Part shown: positions 1 to 6,149 of the stretch, piece after piece
Numbering within the stretch: position 1 is the stretch's first letter
How the letters are laid out: the number at the start of each line of letters is the position of its first letter
NCBI GenBank assembly: GCA_011372845.1
Contig: DSAI01000128.1
Span: 1 to 8,547 of the forward strand
Origin: Actinomycetota bacterium
GTDB taxonomy: Bacteria > Actinomycetota > Coriobacteriia > Anaerosomatales > Anaerosomataceae
Length of the DNA stretch: 8,547 bases
Direction: 5' to 3'
Made by a program: the position numbers and the translations under genes
Notes under the pieces: model-generated
Told to the model about the DNA's origin: nothing
Database searches by the model: none
The model's input: only the letters and a program-made list of their open reading frames with translations

Positions 1-786
1 GGCGGCATCACTGCGGATTCGGATGCGGCAGAGGAGTGGCTCGAAACGGAGCTGAAAGCCTCGCCGCTTATGGGAGATGGCGTGCCTGATGTTGCACTGC
101 GGGAGACATGCCGCGTCGTCGATGGTGCCGTACCCCTTCTCCCGCGGCACTTGGCGCGCCTCGCGGCGGGCGGCTGTGGGCCGACGACGCTCGCATCCGT
201 CCGCGAATGCATCAAGGATGCGATCCGCTCACAGCGCGTTGCGCCGGGACGGCTAGCCGTGACGGTTGATTCTGCCGGTGACGTGCGGGCGGAGCCGTCG
301 GACGTCCCATCGTCGCTGGAGGTAGCTGGTGGGGTGGTTCTCGCTCCGGTCGTCTCTGAGACACCCGCCCTGCCGCGCGGCGCGGCGAAACCGGCGGCGC
401 GAGCTCCGTGGGACCGCGCGCAGCGAGAAGCTGCCCGGCTGGGTGCCGACCAGGCGCTACTCGTCGACACGGATGGGCGCGTGATCGACGGCGCGACAGC
501 CAGCGTTTGGGTTCGTGTTGGCACGAGGTTGCTCACTCCACCCGCGCCGCCGGCTGTGGACGGCATCGCCCGGGGCGTTGTCTTCGACCACGCAGCTCAG
601 TGCGGCTACGAGGCCGTGGAGTGCGCTCTGTCTCTTGGGGATCTCAAGACGGCCGACGAGGTCTTCATGAGCAATGCGCTGGCGGGCGTCGTACCCGTCC
701 GAGGTCGATCAGGACGAGCGGTCAGCATGCTCGGTGACGTGTTCCTAACGCTGTTTGCCGCGCGTGAGGTAGAGTCGACTGCGTGA
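1..786 (+). CDS. pabBC: Fused aminodeoxychorismate synthase component I / aminodeoxychorismate lyase (PabB-PabC), 5'-truncated by window
   Basis: The frame is open from base 1 to the TGA at 784-786, giving 261 visible residues. The first 20 or so, beginning GGITADSDAAEEW, match the C-terminal signature of chorismate-binding enzymes (the G-I-x-x-x-SDPxxEx-E motif of PabB/TrpE). They run straight into a class IV PLP aminotransferase fold, so the ATG at 70 is internal and not the start. PabC hallmarks are an N-terminal LRETCRVVDG...RHLARL segment (residues about 33-54), the likely PLP lysine K130 in AAKPAARAPWD, GADQALLVDTDGRVIDG (to about 164), and LLTPPAPPAVDGIARG (about 178-193). PabB makes 4-amino-4-deoxychorismate from chorismate, and PabC removes pyruvate to give p-aminobenzoate for folate; PabB-PabC fusions are a known arrangement. 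One oddity is an aspartate (D163) where class IV enzymes normally have the glutamate that contacts the PLP ring nitrogen. The glutamine amidotransferase partner (PabA) is not in view. PabB here means any PabB-like chorismate binder, because only its tail is visible. Confidence 0.85.
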   Translation, partial: GGITADSDAAEEWLETELKASPLMGDGVPDVALRETCRVVDGAVPLLPRHLARLAAGGCGPTTLASVRECIKDAIRSQRVAPGRLAVTVDSAGDVRAEPSDVPSSLEVAGGVVLAPVVSETPALPRGAAKPAARAPWDRAQREAARLGADQALLVDTDGRVIDGATASVWVRVGTRLLTPPAPPAVDGIARGVVFDHAAQCGYEAVECALSLGDLKTADEVFMSNALAGVVPVRGRSGRAVSMLGDVFLTLFAAREVESTA

Positions 787-1120
787 ATCCGTGTGCTGGC
801 CAACCGGATGAAGAAGGGTGGGAGGCGCTGGTCGAAGCGCCGGGCGGACTCGATGGCCCGTGTCATCGCCGCTGCGTCCCGATCCACTCAGCCCACCGCG
901 GCATGGGTCACCCCTGCCGGCATCGTCTTGCACGCGAGAGGGCGCCGATTCACTAAGACGTTGCATGAGATCGCGGGGGCGGGGCATACAGGCTGAGGTC
1001 TGTGGATGGGTGACGCTGCGCCCAAGTTCTTGCGCGCTCCGAGGCAACGGACGTGTTGTGCACGTGTCGGCGCGGATGCTACATTACTTCTCCGTTGCTC
1101 GCGGCGTTGACAGGCGGATA
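787..1120. other. Intergenic region after pabBC, no convincing gene
   Basis: About 330 bases lie between the pabBC stop and the tRNA-like element. A GTG-started frame at 793-996 (66 residues, arginine/lysine-rich) is open and fairly G/C-rich at third positions. It has no ribosome binding site and no recognisable family, so I do not call it. A 6-bp perfect hairpin lies at 824-841 (GGCGCT, 6-base loop, AGCGCC), 38 bases after the pabBC stop. It could mark the transcript end but lacks a T-tract. Near 1051-1085 there are direct ACGTGT repeats and a promoter-like sequence, described separately. A lone TTGACA occurs at 1107-1112 with no matching -10 box. Confidence 0.6.
1056..1085 (+). promoter_or_regulatory. 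Candidate promoter ahead of the tRNA-like element
   Basis: An extended -10 box is visible as TGC plus TACATT (TG at 1077-1078, hexamer 1080-1085, 4 of 6 matches to TATAAT). Eighteen bases upstream is a weak -35 hexamer TTGTGC (1056-1061, only the first TTG matching). Transcription would begin near 1092, about 30 bases before the tRNA-like sequence, which is a plausible distance for a tRNA leader. Assignment rests on pattern only. In such GC-rich DNA an A/T-containing box stands out, but the -35 match is poor. Confidence 0.35.
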
Positions 1121-1196
1121 GTCCGGGTGGAGCAGTTTGGTCGCCCGTCGGGTCCATGATCCGAAGGGCGCAGGTTCGAGTCCCGCCCCACGACCA
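1121..1196 (+). pseudogene. Degenerate initiator-tRNA(Met)-like sequence, CAT in anticodon position
   Basis: The core from 1128 to 1186 lines up region by region with bacterial initiator tRNA as I know it. It shows TGGAGCAG at the D arm, TTTGGT in the D loop, an anticodon stem TCGGG (1148-1152) with TCCGA (1160-1164), CAT at 1155-1157, AAGGGCGCAGG and the TTCGAGT T-loop (1175-1181), and CCA at 1194-1196. Several features argue against a working tRNA. The base before the anticodon is C rather than the invariant T33. Loop bases T1153/C1154 can pair with G1158/A1159, closing the loop to three bases. The D stem has an A-C mismatch (1131/1145) and the T stem an A-C mismatch (1172/1184). The acceptor strands (1121-1127 against 1187-1192) pair only over their inner three bases plus a possible wobble, and one acceptor base is missing relative to CCA. 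The best reading is a decayed or tRNA-derived element. A covariance-model score would decide. Confidence 0.5.
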
Positions 1197-1208
1197 CACG
1201 TTCGTGGG

Positions 1209-1238
1209 ATCGGACGCTGCGTCCGGTCTTCTCTTCTC
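1209..1238 (+). terminator. Probable intrinsic terminator downstream of the tRNA-like element
   Basis: A stem of six perfect GC-rich pairs, CGGACG (1211-1216) with CGTCCG (1220-1225) around a CTG triloop, extends outward by T-G, A-T and G-C pairs. It is followed by a pyrimidine tract TCTTCTCTTCTC (1227-1238). The tract is broken by C residues, so this is weaker than a classic T-run, but the position directly after a tRNA-like gene is typical for a terminator. It would separate that transcript from menA. Alternatively it is the first part of a structured menA leader. Confidence 0.5.
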
Positions 1239-1248
1239 GGTACGCCGT

Positions 1249-1276
1249 CGGGCGAGTGGTGCGGATCGCTCGCCCG
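1249..1276 (+). promoter_or_regulatory. 8-bp perfect hairpin just upstream of the menA ribosome binding site
   Basis: CGGGCGAG (1249-1256) and CTCGCCCG (1269-1276) are perfect reverse complements around a 12-base loop. The structure ends 15 bases before the menA Shine-Dalgarno sequence. It could be an mRNA leader structure, a protein-binding inverted repeat in DNA, or chance in GC-rich sequence. No T-tract follows it, so it is not an obvious terminator. Confidence 0.35.
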
Positions 1277-1291
1277 GGAATGCCGGATCTC

Positions 1292-1297
1292 GGAGGA
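1292..1297 (+). promoter_or_regulatory. Ribosome binding site of menA
   Basis: GGAGGA lies 6 bases before the ATG at 1304. It is the best Shine-Dalgarno match in the window and fixes the menA start there rather than at the in-frame GTG at 1256. Confidence 0.8.
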
Positions 1298-1303
1298 ATC
1301 CCG

Positions 1304-2230
1304 ATGGAGATCAAGCGGTGGCTGGTCGGATCGCGCCCGCGCTACCTCACAGTTGCGGCGGTCATGGTGCTGCACGGATCGGCACTGGCCTACTGGCGGG
1401 GGTCGTTCCACTGGCTGCGGTTCGTCCTTGCTCTTGTCGGGCTCGTGCTGCTCCACGGAAGCGCCAACATCCTCAATGACTGGCACGATTACACCAGGAC
1501 CGGCATCGACAGGGTGATTCGCCGAACCCCGTTCTCCGGCGGCAGCGGGCAGCTTCCGGTCGGCAACCTGTCGGCCAGAGAGGCCCTGACGGCCGGACTC
1601 GTGTGGCTGGCACTCGGCTCCGCCGTGGGGGTCTGGTTGGCGGTCGACCTCTTCGGCCAGGCGCCGGGAGGCGGCTGGCTGCTGCTGCTGCTGGGTCTCG
1701 TCGGCGTGGTTATCATCGCAACGTATACGCCGATCGCCGTGAGGATCGGACTGGGCGAGCTGCTCGCCGGGATTGGTCTGGGGTTGCTCCCTGTTCTCGG
1801 CGTCTACTACGTGCACACCCTGCAGCTTGACACTGCGGGGTGGTGGTCCGGCGCTGTGGCGCTCCTCCTGACGTACAACCTGTTCTACCTCAACGAGTTC
1901 CCCGACTGGGTGGCCGACAAGGCCGGTCATCGCAGGCATCTCGTCGTCCTTCTCGGTCCGTCCAGGGCGATCAGGTGGTACGTGGTGGTCGAGGGGGCCG
2001 CTTTCGCGGCGATCGTCCTCGGGGTTTCGATGGGCGCTCTCACGCCATGGGCGCTGCTCGGGCTTGTCGGGCTGCTGCCGGCGGTCCGGGCGGTGCGCGG
2101 GGCCCTCGCCAACTATGATAAGTTCGAGGAGTTCTTCCCGGCCTTGGGCGCTAACGTCACGGCCGTGCTGGTCACCAACGTGGCGCTGAGCGTCGGCTAT
2201 CTGGTGGCTGGGGTCCTCGCATCGCGCTGA
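1304..2230 (+). CDS. menA: 1,4-dihydroxy-2-naphthoate polyprenyltransferase (MenA, UbiA family)
   Basis: A 308-residue, strongly hydrophobic protein with several long membrane segments, as expected for the UbiA prenyltransferase superfamily and of normal MenA length. Two aspartate-rich motifs that bind the Mg-diphosphate of the prenyl donor are visible. They are NDWHDYTRTGID (residues 58-69: N58, D59, D62, D69) and NEFPDWVADKAGHR (197-210: D201, D205). A conserved-looking segment RRTPFSGGSGQLPVG follows the first motif. MenA attaches the polyprenyl chain to DHNA, with loss of CO2, at the cytoplasmic membrane to give demethylmenaquinone. The start is set by a strong Shine-Dalgarno sequence, and the frame also extends upstream to a GTG at 1256 that lacks such support. 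The surrounding men genes favour MenA over other UbiA-family members such as heme O synthase or UbiA itself. It is separated from menF by 146 bases and may be a transcription unit of its own. A run of CTG codons near 1678-1691 simply encodes leucines. Confidence 0.9.
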   Translation: MEIKRWLVGSRPRYLTVAAVMVLHGSALAYWRGSFHWLRFVLALVGLVLLHGSANILNDWHDYTRTGIDRVIRRTPFSGGSGQLPVGNLSAREALTAGLVWLALGSAVGVWLAVDLFGQAPGGGWLLLLLGLVGVVIIATYTPIAVRIGLGELLAGIGLGLLPVLGVYYVHTLQLDTAGWWSGAVALLLTYNLFYLNEFPDWVADKAGHRRHLVVLLGPSRAIRWYVVVEGAAFAAIVLGVSMGALTPWALLGLVGLLPAVRAVRGALANYDKFEEFFPALGANVTAVLVTNVALSVGYLVAGVLASR

Positions 2231-2235
2231 TGCCC

Positions 2236-2252
2236 GCGACGGTTCGCGTCGC
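2236..2252 (+). terminator. Small hairpin after menA, possible transcript end
   Basis: GCGACG (2236-2241) and CGTCGC (2247-2252) form a perfect 6-bp stem around GTTCG, starting five bases after the menA stop. No T-tract follows, so intrinsic termination is uncertain. It may instead protect the mRNA 3' end or be a partial attenuator. Confidence 0.3.
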
Positions 2253-2279
2253 AATCGGCGGTACCGCGTGGAGGGACGA

Positions 2280-2308
2280 TTCCAACGCGAGCAGCGGTCT
2301 GCGATAAT
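2280..2308 (+). promoter_or_regulatory. Candidate promoter of the menF-D-H-B-EC operon (extended -10)
   Basis: TGC followed by GATAAT (2300-2308) is an extended -10 element with 5 of 6 matches to TATAAT, standing out in GC-rich sequence. A weak -35 candidate TTCCAA (2280-2285) lies 17 bases upstream, as extended -10 promoters tolerate. Transcription would start near 2315, leaving a leader of about 60 bases before menF. A 10-bp perfect palindrome GCGGTACCGC (2258-2267) lies just upstream and could bind a regulator. Confidence 0.45.
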
Positions 2309-2376
2309 CCTCCCGGGGAGTTCCGAGGACCCGGTCCATCGGTTGCGCACGAGACGGAGGGGGATACAACCGACGC

Positions 2377-3648
2377 ATGGCGACGATTTTCAGCAAATCC
2401 GAGTTCGTGGACCAGCCGGCTCTCGATTTGTACCGCGATCTCGAGATGCGCCACTCGGAGAAGCTTCTCTATCTGGAGAAGGATGATCGAGTCAAGGTGA
2501 TTGGCCTCGGCCGCGTGCGTCTCGAGGGGCCTTGGGATGCGTTGTCGCCCGTGTTCGAGGGCAAGGTTCGCAGAAGCCCCGTTCTGTTCTCCGCCGGGGT
2601 GTTCGATCCTGACGACACCAGACTGGCGAATCCGCTCTTCCGGGCGCTGGAAGGCGCCGAGTACCTGCTTCCTGAGGTCGTGCTGATTGAGGAGGCTGGC
2701 AGGACCCTCGTCCAGCTGAACGGCAGCGAGCCGGTCACCGCCGATGTCCGGGAGATCGTCCGGGAGGTCTCCGGCGTCCGGGCCCTCTCCGGCCGGGACA
2801 TCCGTTACACGGTCGTGCCGGACAGACGGGAGGTGTGGTGCGGCATCGTGGAGGAGGCCCTGCGCCGAATCCGCGAGCACGATCTGGACAAGGTCGTGCT
2901 TGCGCGGGAGCTGCGGGTCGAGACTGATGAGGAGTTTTCGTCGCGCGACATGGTCGCGAACCTGATGGCGGGCGACGTGCACGGCACGCTGATCTTGCAC
3001 GAGATGGACGGTGTCTTCTTCATCGGCGCCACCCCCGAGCTGCTGATCCGCAAGCAGGGCACTCTGATCACGACTATGGCGTTGGCAGGGACGACCGCGG
3101 TGGGACAGTCCGAGGAGGAGCGTGTGAGAGGCGCGCTCTTCCTGTTGGGCGACCAGAAGAACCTGCACGAGCACGCCTACGTGGCCCGCCACCTGCGCGG
3201 GTGCCTTGATACGGTCTGTTCCAACGTGCGTATGCCTGACGGGCCGAGCGTCCTGACGCTCAAGCATCTCCAGCACCTCTGCACGCCCGTGACGGCGAAG
3301 GTGTCGAAGGGAGTCTCTCTCGTGGAGATGCGGGACAGGCTACATCCGACCCCGGCACTCGCGGGAAGCCCGGTGGACAAGGCGGAGGACGCGATCCGGC
3401 AGCTCGAGGGGTTCAACCGCGGGCTGTACGGCGGGACGTTCGGCTACATGGACCTCGAGGGTAACGGGGAGTTCTCCGTCGCGATCCGCTCCGGGGTGTT
3501 CACCCGCGACCATGGCTACGTCTACGCCGGGTGCGGCATCGTCGAGGGCAGCGATCCCCAGGCGGAGTACGACGAGATCGTGGTCAAGCTCAAGACGATC
3601 CTGTCGGCGTTCGGTTCATCACGGGATGAAGGGCGGACGAATGGCTAG
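2377..3648 (+). CDS. menF: Isochorismate synthase (MenF)
   Basis: A 423-residue protein of the chorismate-binding (MST) family, of usual length for isochorismate synthases. It converts chorismate to isochorismate with Mg2+, the first step of the classical menaquinone route. Family features in order are LDKVVLAR (170-177; K172 is the expected general-base lysine), the ALAGT motif (235-239), DQKNLHEHAYV (259-269; E265 is an expected Mg ligand), LHPTPALAG (322-330), and CGIVEGSDPQAEYDE (386-400; E397 is another expected ligand). The ATG at 2377 is the only usual start after the in-frame TAA at 2305. A purine-rich GGAGGGGG (2356-2363) precedes it at a rather long 13-base distance. The stop overlaps the menD start by 8 bases. 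The menD neighbour favours MenF over anthranilate, aminodeoxychorismate or salicylate synthase. Confidence 0.93.
   Translation: MATIFSKSEFVDQPALDLYRDLEMRHSEKLLYLEKDDRVKVIGLGRVRLEGPWDALSPVFEGKVRRSPVLFSAGVFDPDDTRLANPLFRALEGAEYLLPEVVLIEEAGRTLVQLNGSEPVTADVREIVREVSGVRALSGRDIRYTVVPDRREVWCGIVEEALRRIREHDLDKVVLARELRVETDEEFSSRDMVANLMAGDVHGTLILHEMDGVFFIGATPELLIRKQGTLITTMALAGTTAVGQSEEERVRGALFLLGDQKNLHEHAYVARHLRGCLDTVCSNVRMPDGPSVLTLKHLQHLCTPVTAKVSKGVSLVEMRDRLHPTPALAGSPVDKAEDAIRQLEGFNRGLYGGTFGYMDLEGNGEFSVAIRSGVFTRDHGYVYAGCGIVEGSDPQAEYDEIVVKLKTILSAFGSSRDEGRTNG
3628..3633 (+). promoter_or_regulatory. Ribosome binding site of menD inside menF
   Basis: GAAGGG lies 7 bases before the ATG at 3641 and decides that start over the in-frame ATGs at 3512 and 3626. 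Confidence 0.65.
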
Positions 3649-5299
3649 CGCGCCGTGGAGCGTGTTTCTCGGTGCTTTCGTCGACGAGCTGTCGCGCGTT
3701 GGCATCGAGGACGTCGTGGTGTCGCCCGGTTCGCGATCCACGCCGCTGGCGATGGTGTTCGACCGGAGCAACTTCCGCCTACGCGTCGACATCGACGAAC
3801 GGGGGGCGGCGTTCTTCGCGCTGGGGATGGCCAAGGCGACTCGCCGCCCGGTCTGCCTCGTGTGTACCTCCGGCACGGCGGCGGCCAACTATTACCCGGC
3901 TGTGTGCGAGGCGGCCGTGTCGCGTGTACCGCTGATAGTGCTCACGGCCGATCGTCCACACGAGCTGCGCGGTCTGGGCGCCGCACAGACGACCGACCAG
4001 ATCAAGATGTACGGCGACATGACGGTCTTCTTCCGCGAGATGCCGTTGCCCGAGGGGTCGGTGGGCAAGGTCGCCTTCGCACGCCAGATCGCTCGCGAGA
4101 GTGTCATCCGCGCAACGGGCGCGCCGATGGGCGTGGTGCACCTGAACTTCCCCTTCGCGGAGCCGCTGGTTCCCGATCTTGGCGTGCCGGAGCTGTTCTC
4201 TGCCGGCAGACGGCCCGAACCCCCGGTGCTTCTCCGGCCCCGCCGGTGGGCGGACGCGTCCGACATCGAGCGTCTGAACGAGATGGTGACGGGCAGACGC
4301 GGGGTGATCCTGTGCGGCGAGGGTGAGTATCCCCACGAGATCCTCGACCTGTCCCGGCGCCTCGGCTTCCCGATCCTGGCCGATCCGCTGTCGAATCTGC
4401 GCCGGTACACCGAAGCGGCGGTGATTGACAACTACGACAACATACTGCGCCGCGACGACGCGCCGCCCGTCGAGGTGGTCGTCCGCTTTGGACAGTACCC
4501 GGTCTCGAAGGCGTGCTTCACCAAGGTGGGCGCACTCGGCCCGGTGATGATAGTCGTCGACGAGGTCGAGTCCCGTGACTTCAACTACCTCACCGACGTG
4601 TTCGTGAGATCCGAGCCGGATGACTTCGTGCTGGCCTCGGGTGGCCTGCGCAACGACATCGGTTCGGAGTACCTGGCGAGATGGGCGGACCTCAACGAGC
4701 AGGAGCGAGCCAGGATCGAGGGGGTCGCTCATGGCGCGGACTCCGAAGGCCGCTACGTGCTCAGTCTGATCGACTGCATCCGCGAGGGCTCGCTGCTGTT
4801 CGCGGCCAACAGTATGGCGATACGGTATCTGGACACCTTCTATCTGAAGCGTGACAAGGAGATCCGGGTCCTGTGCAACAGGGGTATCAACGGCATCGAC
4901 GGCACGCTGTCGTCGGCGCTCGGCGCCGCGCAGTCGTTCGAGACGTCCACCCTGCTCACCGGGGATCTGGCGTTCCTGCACGACATCAACGCGCTGCATC
5001 TTGCCCGCGGACTCGACACCAACCTCACCGTTGTGCTCATCAACAACAACGGGGGAGGGATATTCGAGATGCTCCCGCAGCGTTCGGACGAGCCGTACTT
5101 CGAGCGGCTCTTCCTCACTCCGCACGACGCCGACTTCGGCCACATCGCGGCGGGCTTCGGGATCCCGCACGTGCGCATCGAGGACGCGAGCGCGTTCGCC
5201 GAGGCATACCGTGAGGCGCAGTCGCGTCCGGGTCTCGGGATCATCGAGGTCAGCACGCTGACATCCGGCGCGAAGGAGCGCTATGCGCGATACCTGTGA
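3641..5299 (+). CDS. menD: SEPHCHC synthase (MenD), ThDP-dependent
   Basis: A 552-residue protein, normal for MenD. It catalyses the thiamine-diphosphate-dependent decarboxylation of 2-oxoglutarate and its Stetter-like addition to isochorismate, giving SEPHCHC. Visible signatures are SPGSRSTPL (28-36), DERGAAFFALGMAKA (52-66; E53 is the expected catalytic glutamate that contacts the thiamine aminopyrimidine), TADRP (102-106), GAAQTTDQ (113-120), RGINGIDGT (414-422), and the diphosphate/Mg site running from GDLAFLHD (441-448) to NNNGGGIFEMLPQ (468-480). YFERLFLTPHDADF lies near the C-terminus. The frame extends upstream to 3512 inside menF, but the ATG at 3641 has a well-spaced GAAGGG. It also places SPGSRS at the usual distance from the N-terminus. 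Overlaps of 8 bases with menF and 17 with menH point to translational coupling. Confidence 0.96.
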   Translation: MASAPWSVFLGAFVDELSRVGIEDVVVSPGSRSTPLAMVFDRSNFRLRVDIDERGAAFFALGMAKATRRPVCLVCTSGTAAANYYPAVCEAAVSRVPLIVLTADRPHELRGLGAAQTTDQIKMYGDMTVFFREMPLPEGSVGKVAFARQIARESVIRATGAPMGVVHLNFPFAEPLVPDLGVPELFSAGRRPEPPVLLRPRRWADASDIERLNEMVTGRRGVILCGEGEYPHEILDLSRRLGFPILADPLSNLRRYTEAAVIDNYDNILRRDDAPPVEVVVRFGQYPVSKACFTKVGALGPVMIVVDEVESRDFNYLTDVFVRSEPDDFVLASGGLRNDIGSEYLARWADLNEQERARIEGVAHGADSEGRYVLSLIDCIREGSLLFAANSMAIRYLDTFYLKRDKEIRVLCNRGINGIDGTLSSALGAAQSFETSTLLTGDLAFLHDINALHLARGLDTNLTVVLINNNGGGIFEMLPQRSDEPYFERLFLTPHDADFGHIAAGFGIPHVRIEDASAFAEAYREAQSRPGLGIIEVSTLTSGAKERYARYL

Positions 5300-6149
5300 G
5301 CGGCCGGCCGGGATGATCCTGGACTTGCGAGGACACAGCTACCACTGCGAGTGTCACGGCGATCCAGGCGGGGAAGCCGTGCTGTTCCTGCACGGCTTCT
5401 CACAGAGCTCGCGGACCTGGCACCCGGTCCTCGAGGAGCTGCTCGGACTGCCCGGCGGCGCAGGGTTTCGCCTCGTCCTCTTCGACCTCATCGGGCATGG
5501 CGCCAGCGACAGGCCATCCGACGCCCGGCCGTACGCCCTGGAACACATGGTAGAGGTGCTCGAGGCCCTGCGCCTCCACCTGGGCTTGCAGCGCATGCAT
5601 CTGGTCGGCTACTCGATGGGCGGCCGGATCGGGCTCTCGTATGCCGCTCGTCATCCGGGCTCGCTCCTCTCGCTGGTGCTCGAGAGCGCGTCGTTCGGTC
5701 CGAGGACGCTGGCGGAGCGCGAAGCGATGCTCGAACGTGACCACGCCCTGGCGGATCGCCTCCGCCGCTCGACGCCGGAGCAGTTCGCGGAGTGGTGGGC
5801 GGAGACGTCGGCGCTGGAGTCGCAGCGCGACCTGCCTGTGGAGCTGCGGGAGGCGGAGGCCGCCATGCGCCGGGCAAACGACACGCGGGCGCTCGCGCTG
5901 GTCACGCTCGGTGCCGGGCAGGGCGCGATGGAGAGCCTACGGAATGCCGCCGCTCGGCTGCCGGTTCCACTCACGTACCTCGTGGGTGGGAGGGACGAGC
6001 GGTATTCGGCTCTCGCGTCCGAGGCCCATGCGGAGTGGGGCTTGGATGTCAGGCGGTTCTCCACGGGCCACAATGTCCATCTGGAGGAGCGGGAGGAGTA
6101 TGCTCGGGTCCTTCTCGGGCTTCTGGCGAAAGGACGGGAACGACGATGA
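5283..6149 (+). CDS. menH: SHCHC synthase (MenH), alpha/beta hydrolase
   Basis: A 288-residue alpha/beta-hydrolase that should eliminate pyruvate from SEPHCHC to give SHCHC. Seen in the sequence are [10 protein letters not shown] (37-46, oxyanion region), the nucleophile elbow GYSMGG (S111), VGGRDERY with the acid D238, and STGHNVHLE with the catalytic H263, the last resembling the GHN motif of MenH. The start at 5283 lies inside the end of menD (17-base overlap) and has GAAGGAG at 5272-5278, only 4 bases away. An ATG at 5313, giving 278 residues beginning MILDLRGH, is a possible alternative with a poorer ribosome site. The stop overlaps the menB ATG as ATGA. The fold alone is generic; the assignment to MenH rests on the GHN motif and on its place between menD and menB. 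Confidence 0.88.
   Translation: MRDTCERPAGMILDLRGHSYHCECHGDPGGEAVLFLHGFSQSSRTWHPVLEELLGLPGGAGFRLVLFDLIGHGASDRPSDARPYALEHMVEVLEALRLHLGLQRMHLVGYSMGGRIGLSYAARHPGSLLSLVLESASFGPRTLAEREAMLERDHALADRLRRSTPEQFAEWWAETSALESQRDLPVELREAEAAMRRANDTRALALVTLGAGQGAMESLRNAAARLPVPLTYLVGGRDERYSALASEAHAEWGLDVRRFSTGHNVHLEEREEYARVLLGLLAKGRERR

Noticed and set aside
824..841. Hairpin after pabBC as a terminator
   Set aside because: The stem is only 6 bp and no T-tract follows, so it is not called as a terminator on its own.
793..996. Small basic ORF of about 66 residues after pabBC
   Set aside because: It has a GTG start without a Shine-Dalgarno sequence, no recognised family and no supporting neighbour; an open frame of this length is expected by chance in GC-rich DNA.
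1107..1112. Perfect TTGACA hexamer upstream of the tRNA-like element
   Set aside because: No -10-like sequence lies 15-19 bases downstream, and it is too close to the tRNA-like 5' end to serve it.
1678..1691. CTG tandem repeat in menA
   Set aside because: It encodes a leucine run in a membrane helix; low-complexity coding sequence, not a functional repeat.
1079..2350. Long minus-strand ORF (423 codons) opposite menA
   Set aside because: It mirrors the codon structure of menA, is rich in Arg/Pro/His/Gln, and has no recognisable domain: a GC-rich antisense shadow.
3512..3640. Upstream extension of menD into menF
   Set aside because: The extra residues are an out-of-frame reading of conserved MenF C-terminal sequence, and the ATG at 3641 has a better ribosome site.
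3779..5170. Long minus-strand ORF opposite menD
   Set aside because: Antisense shadow of a clearly real gene, with no domain. The minus-strand frames opposite menF (2197-3276) and menH/menB (5651-6718) are rejected for the same reason.
5792..6145. Upstream extension of menB through menH
   Set aside because: It is the other-frame reading of menH; MenB homology begins at the ATG at 6146.
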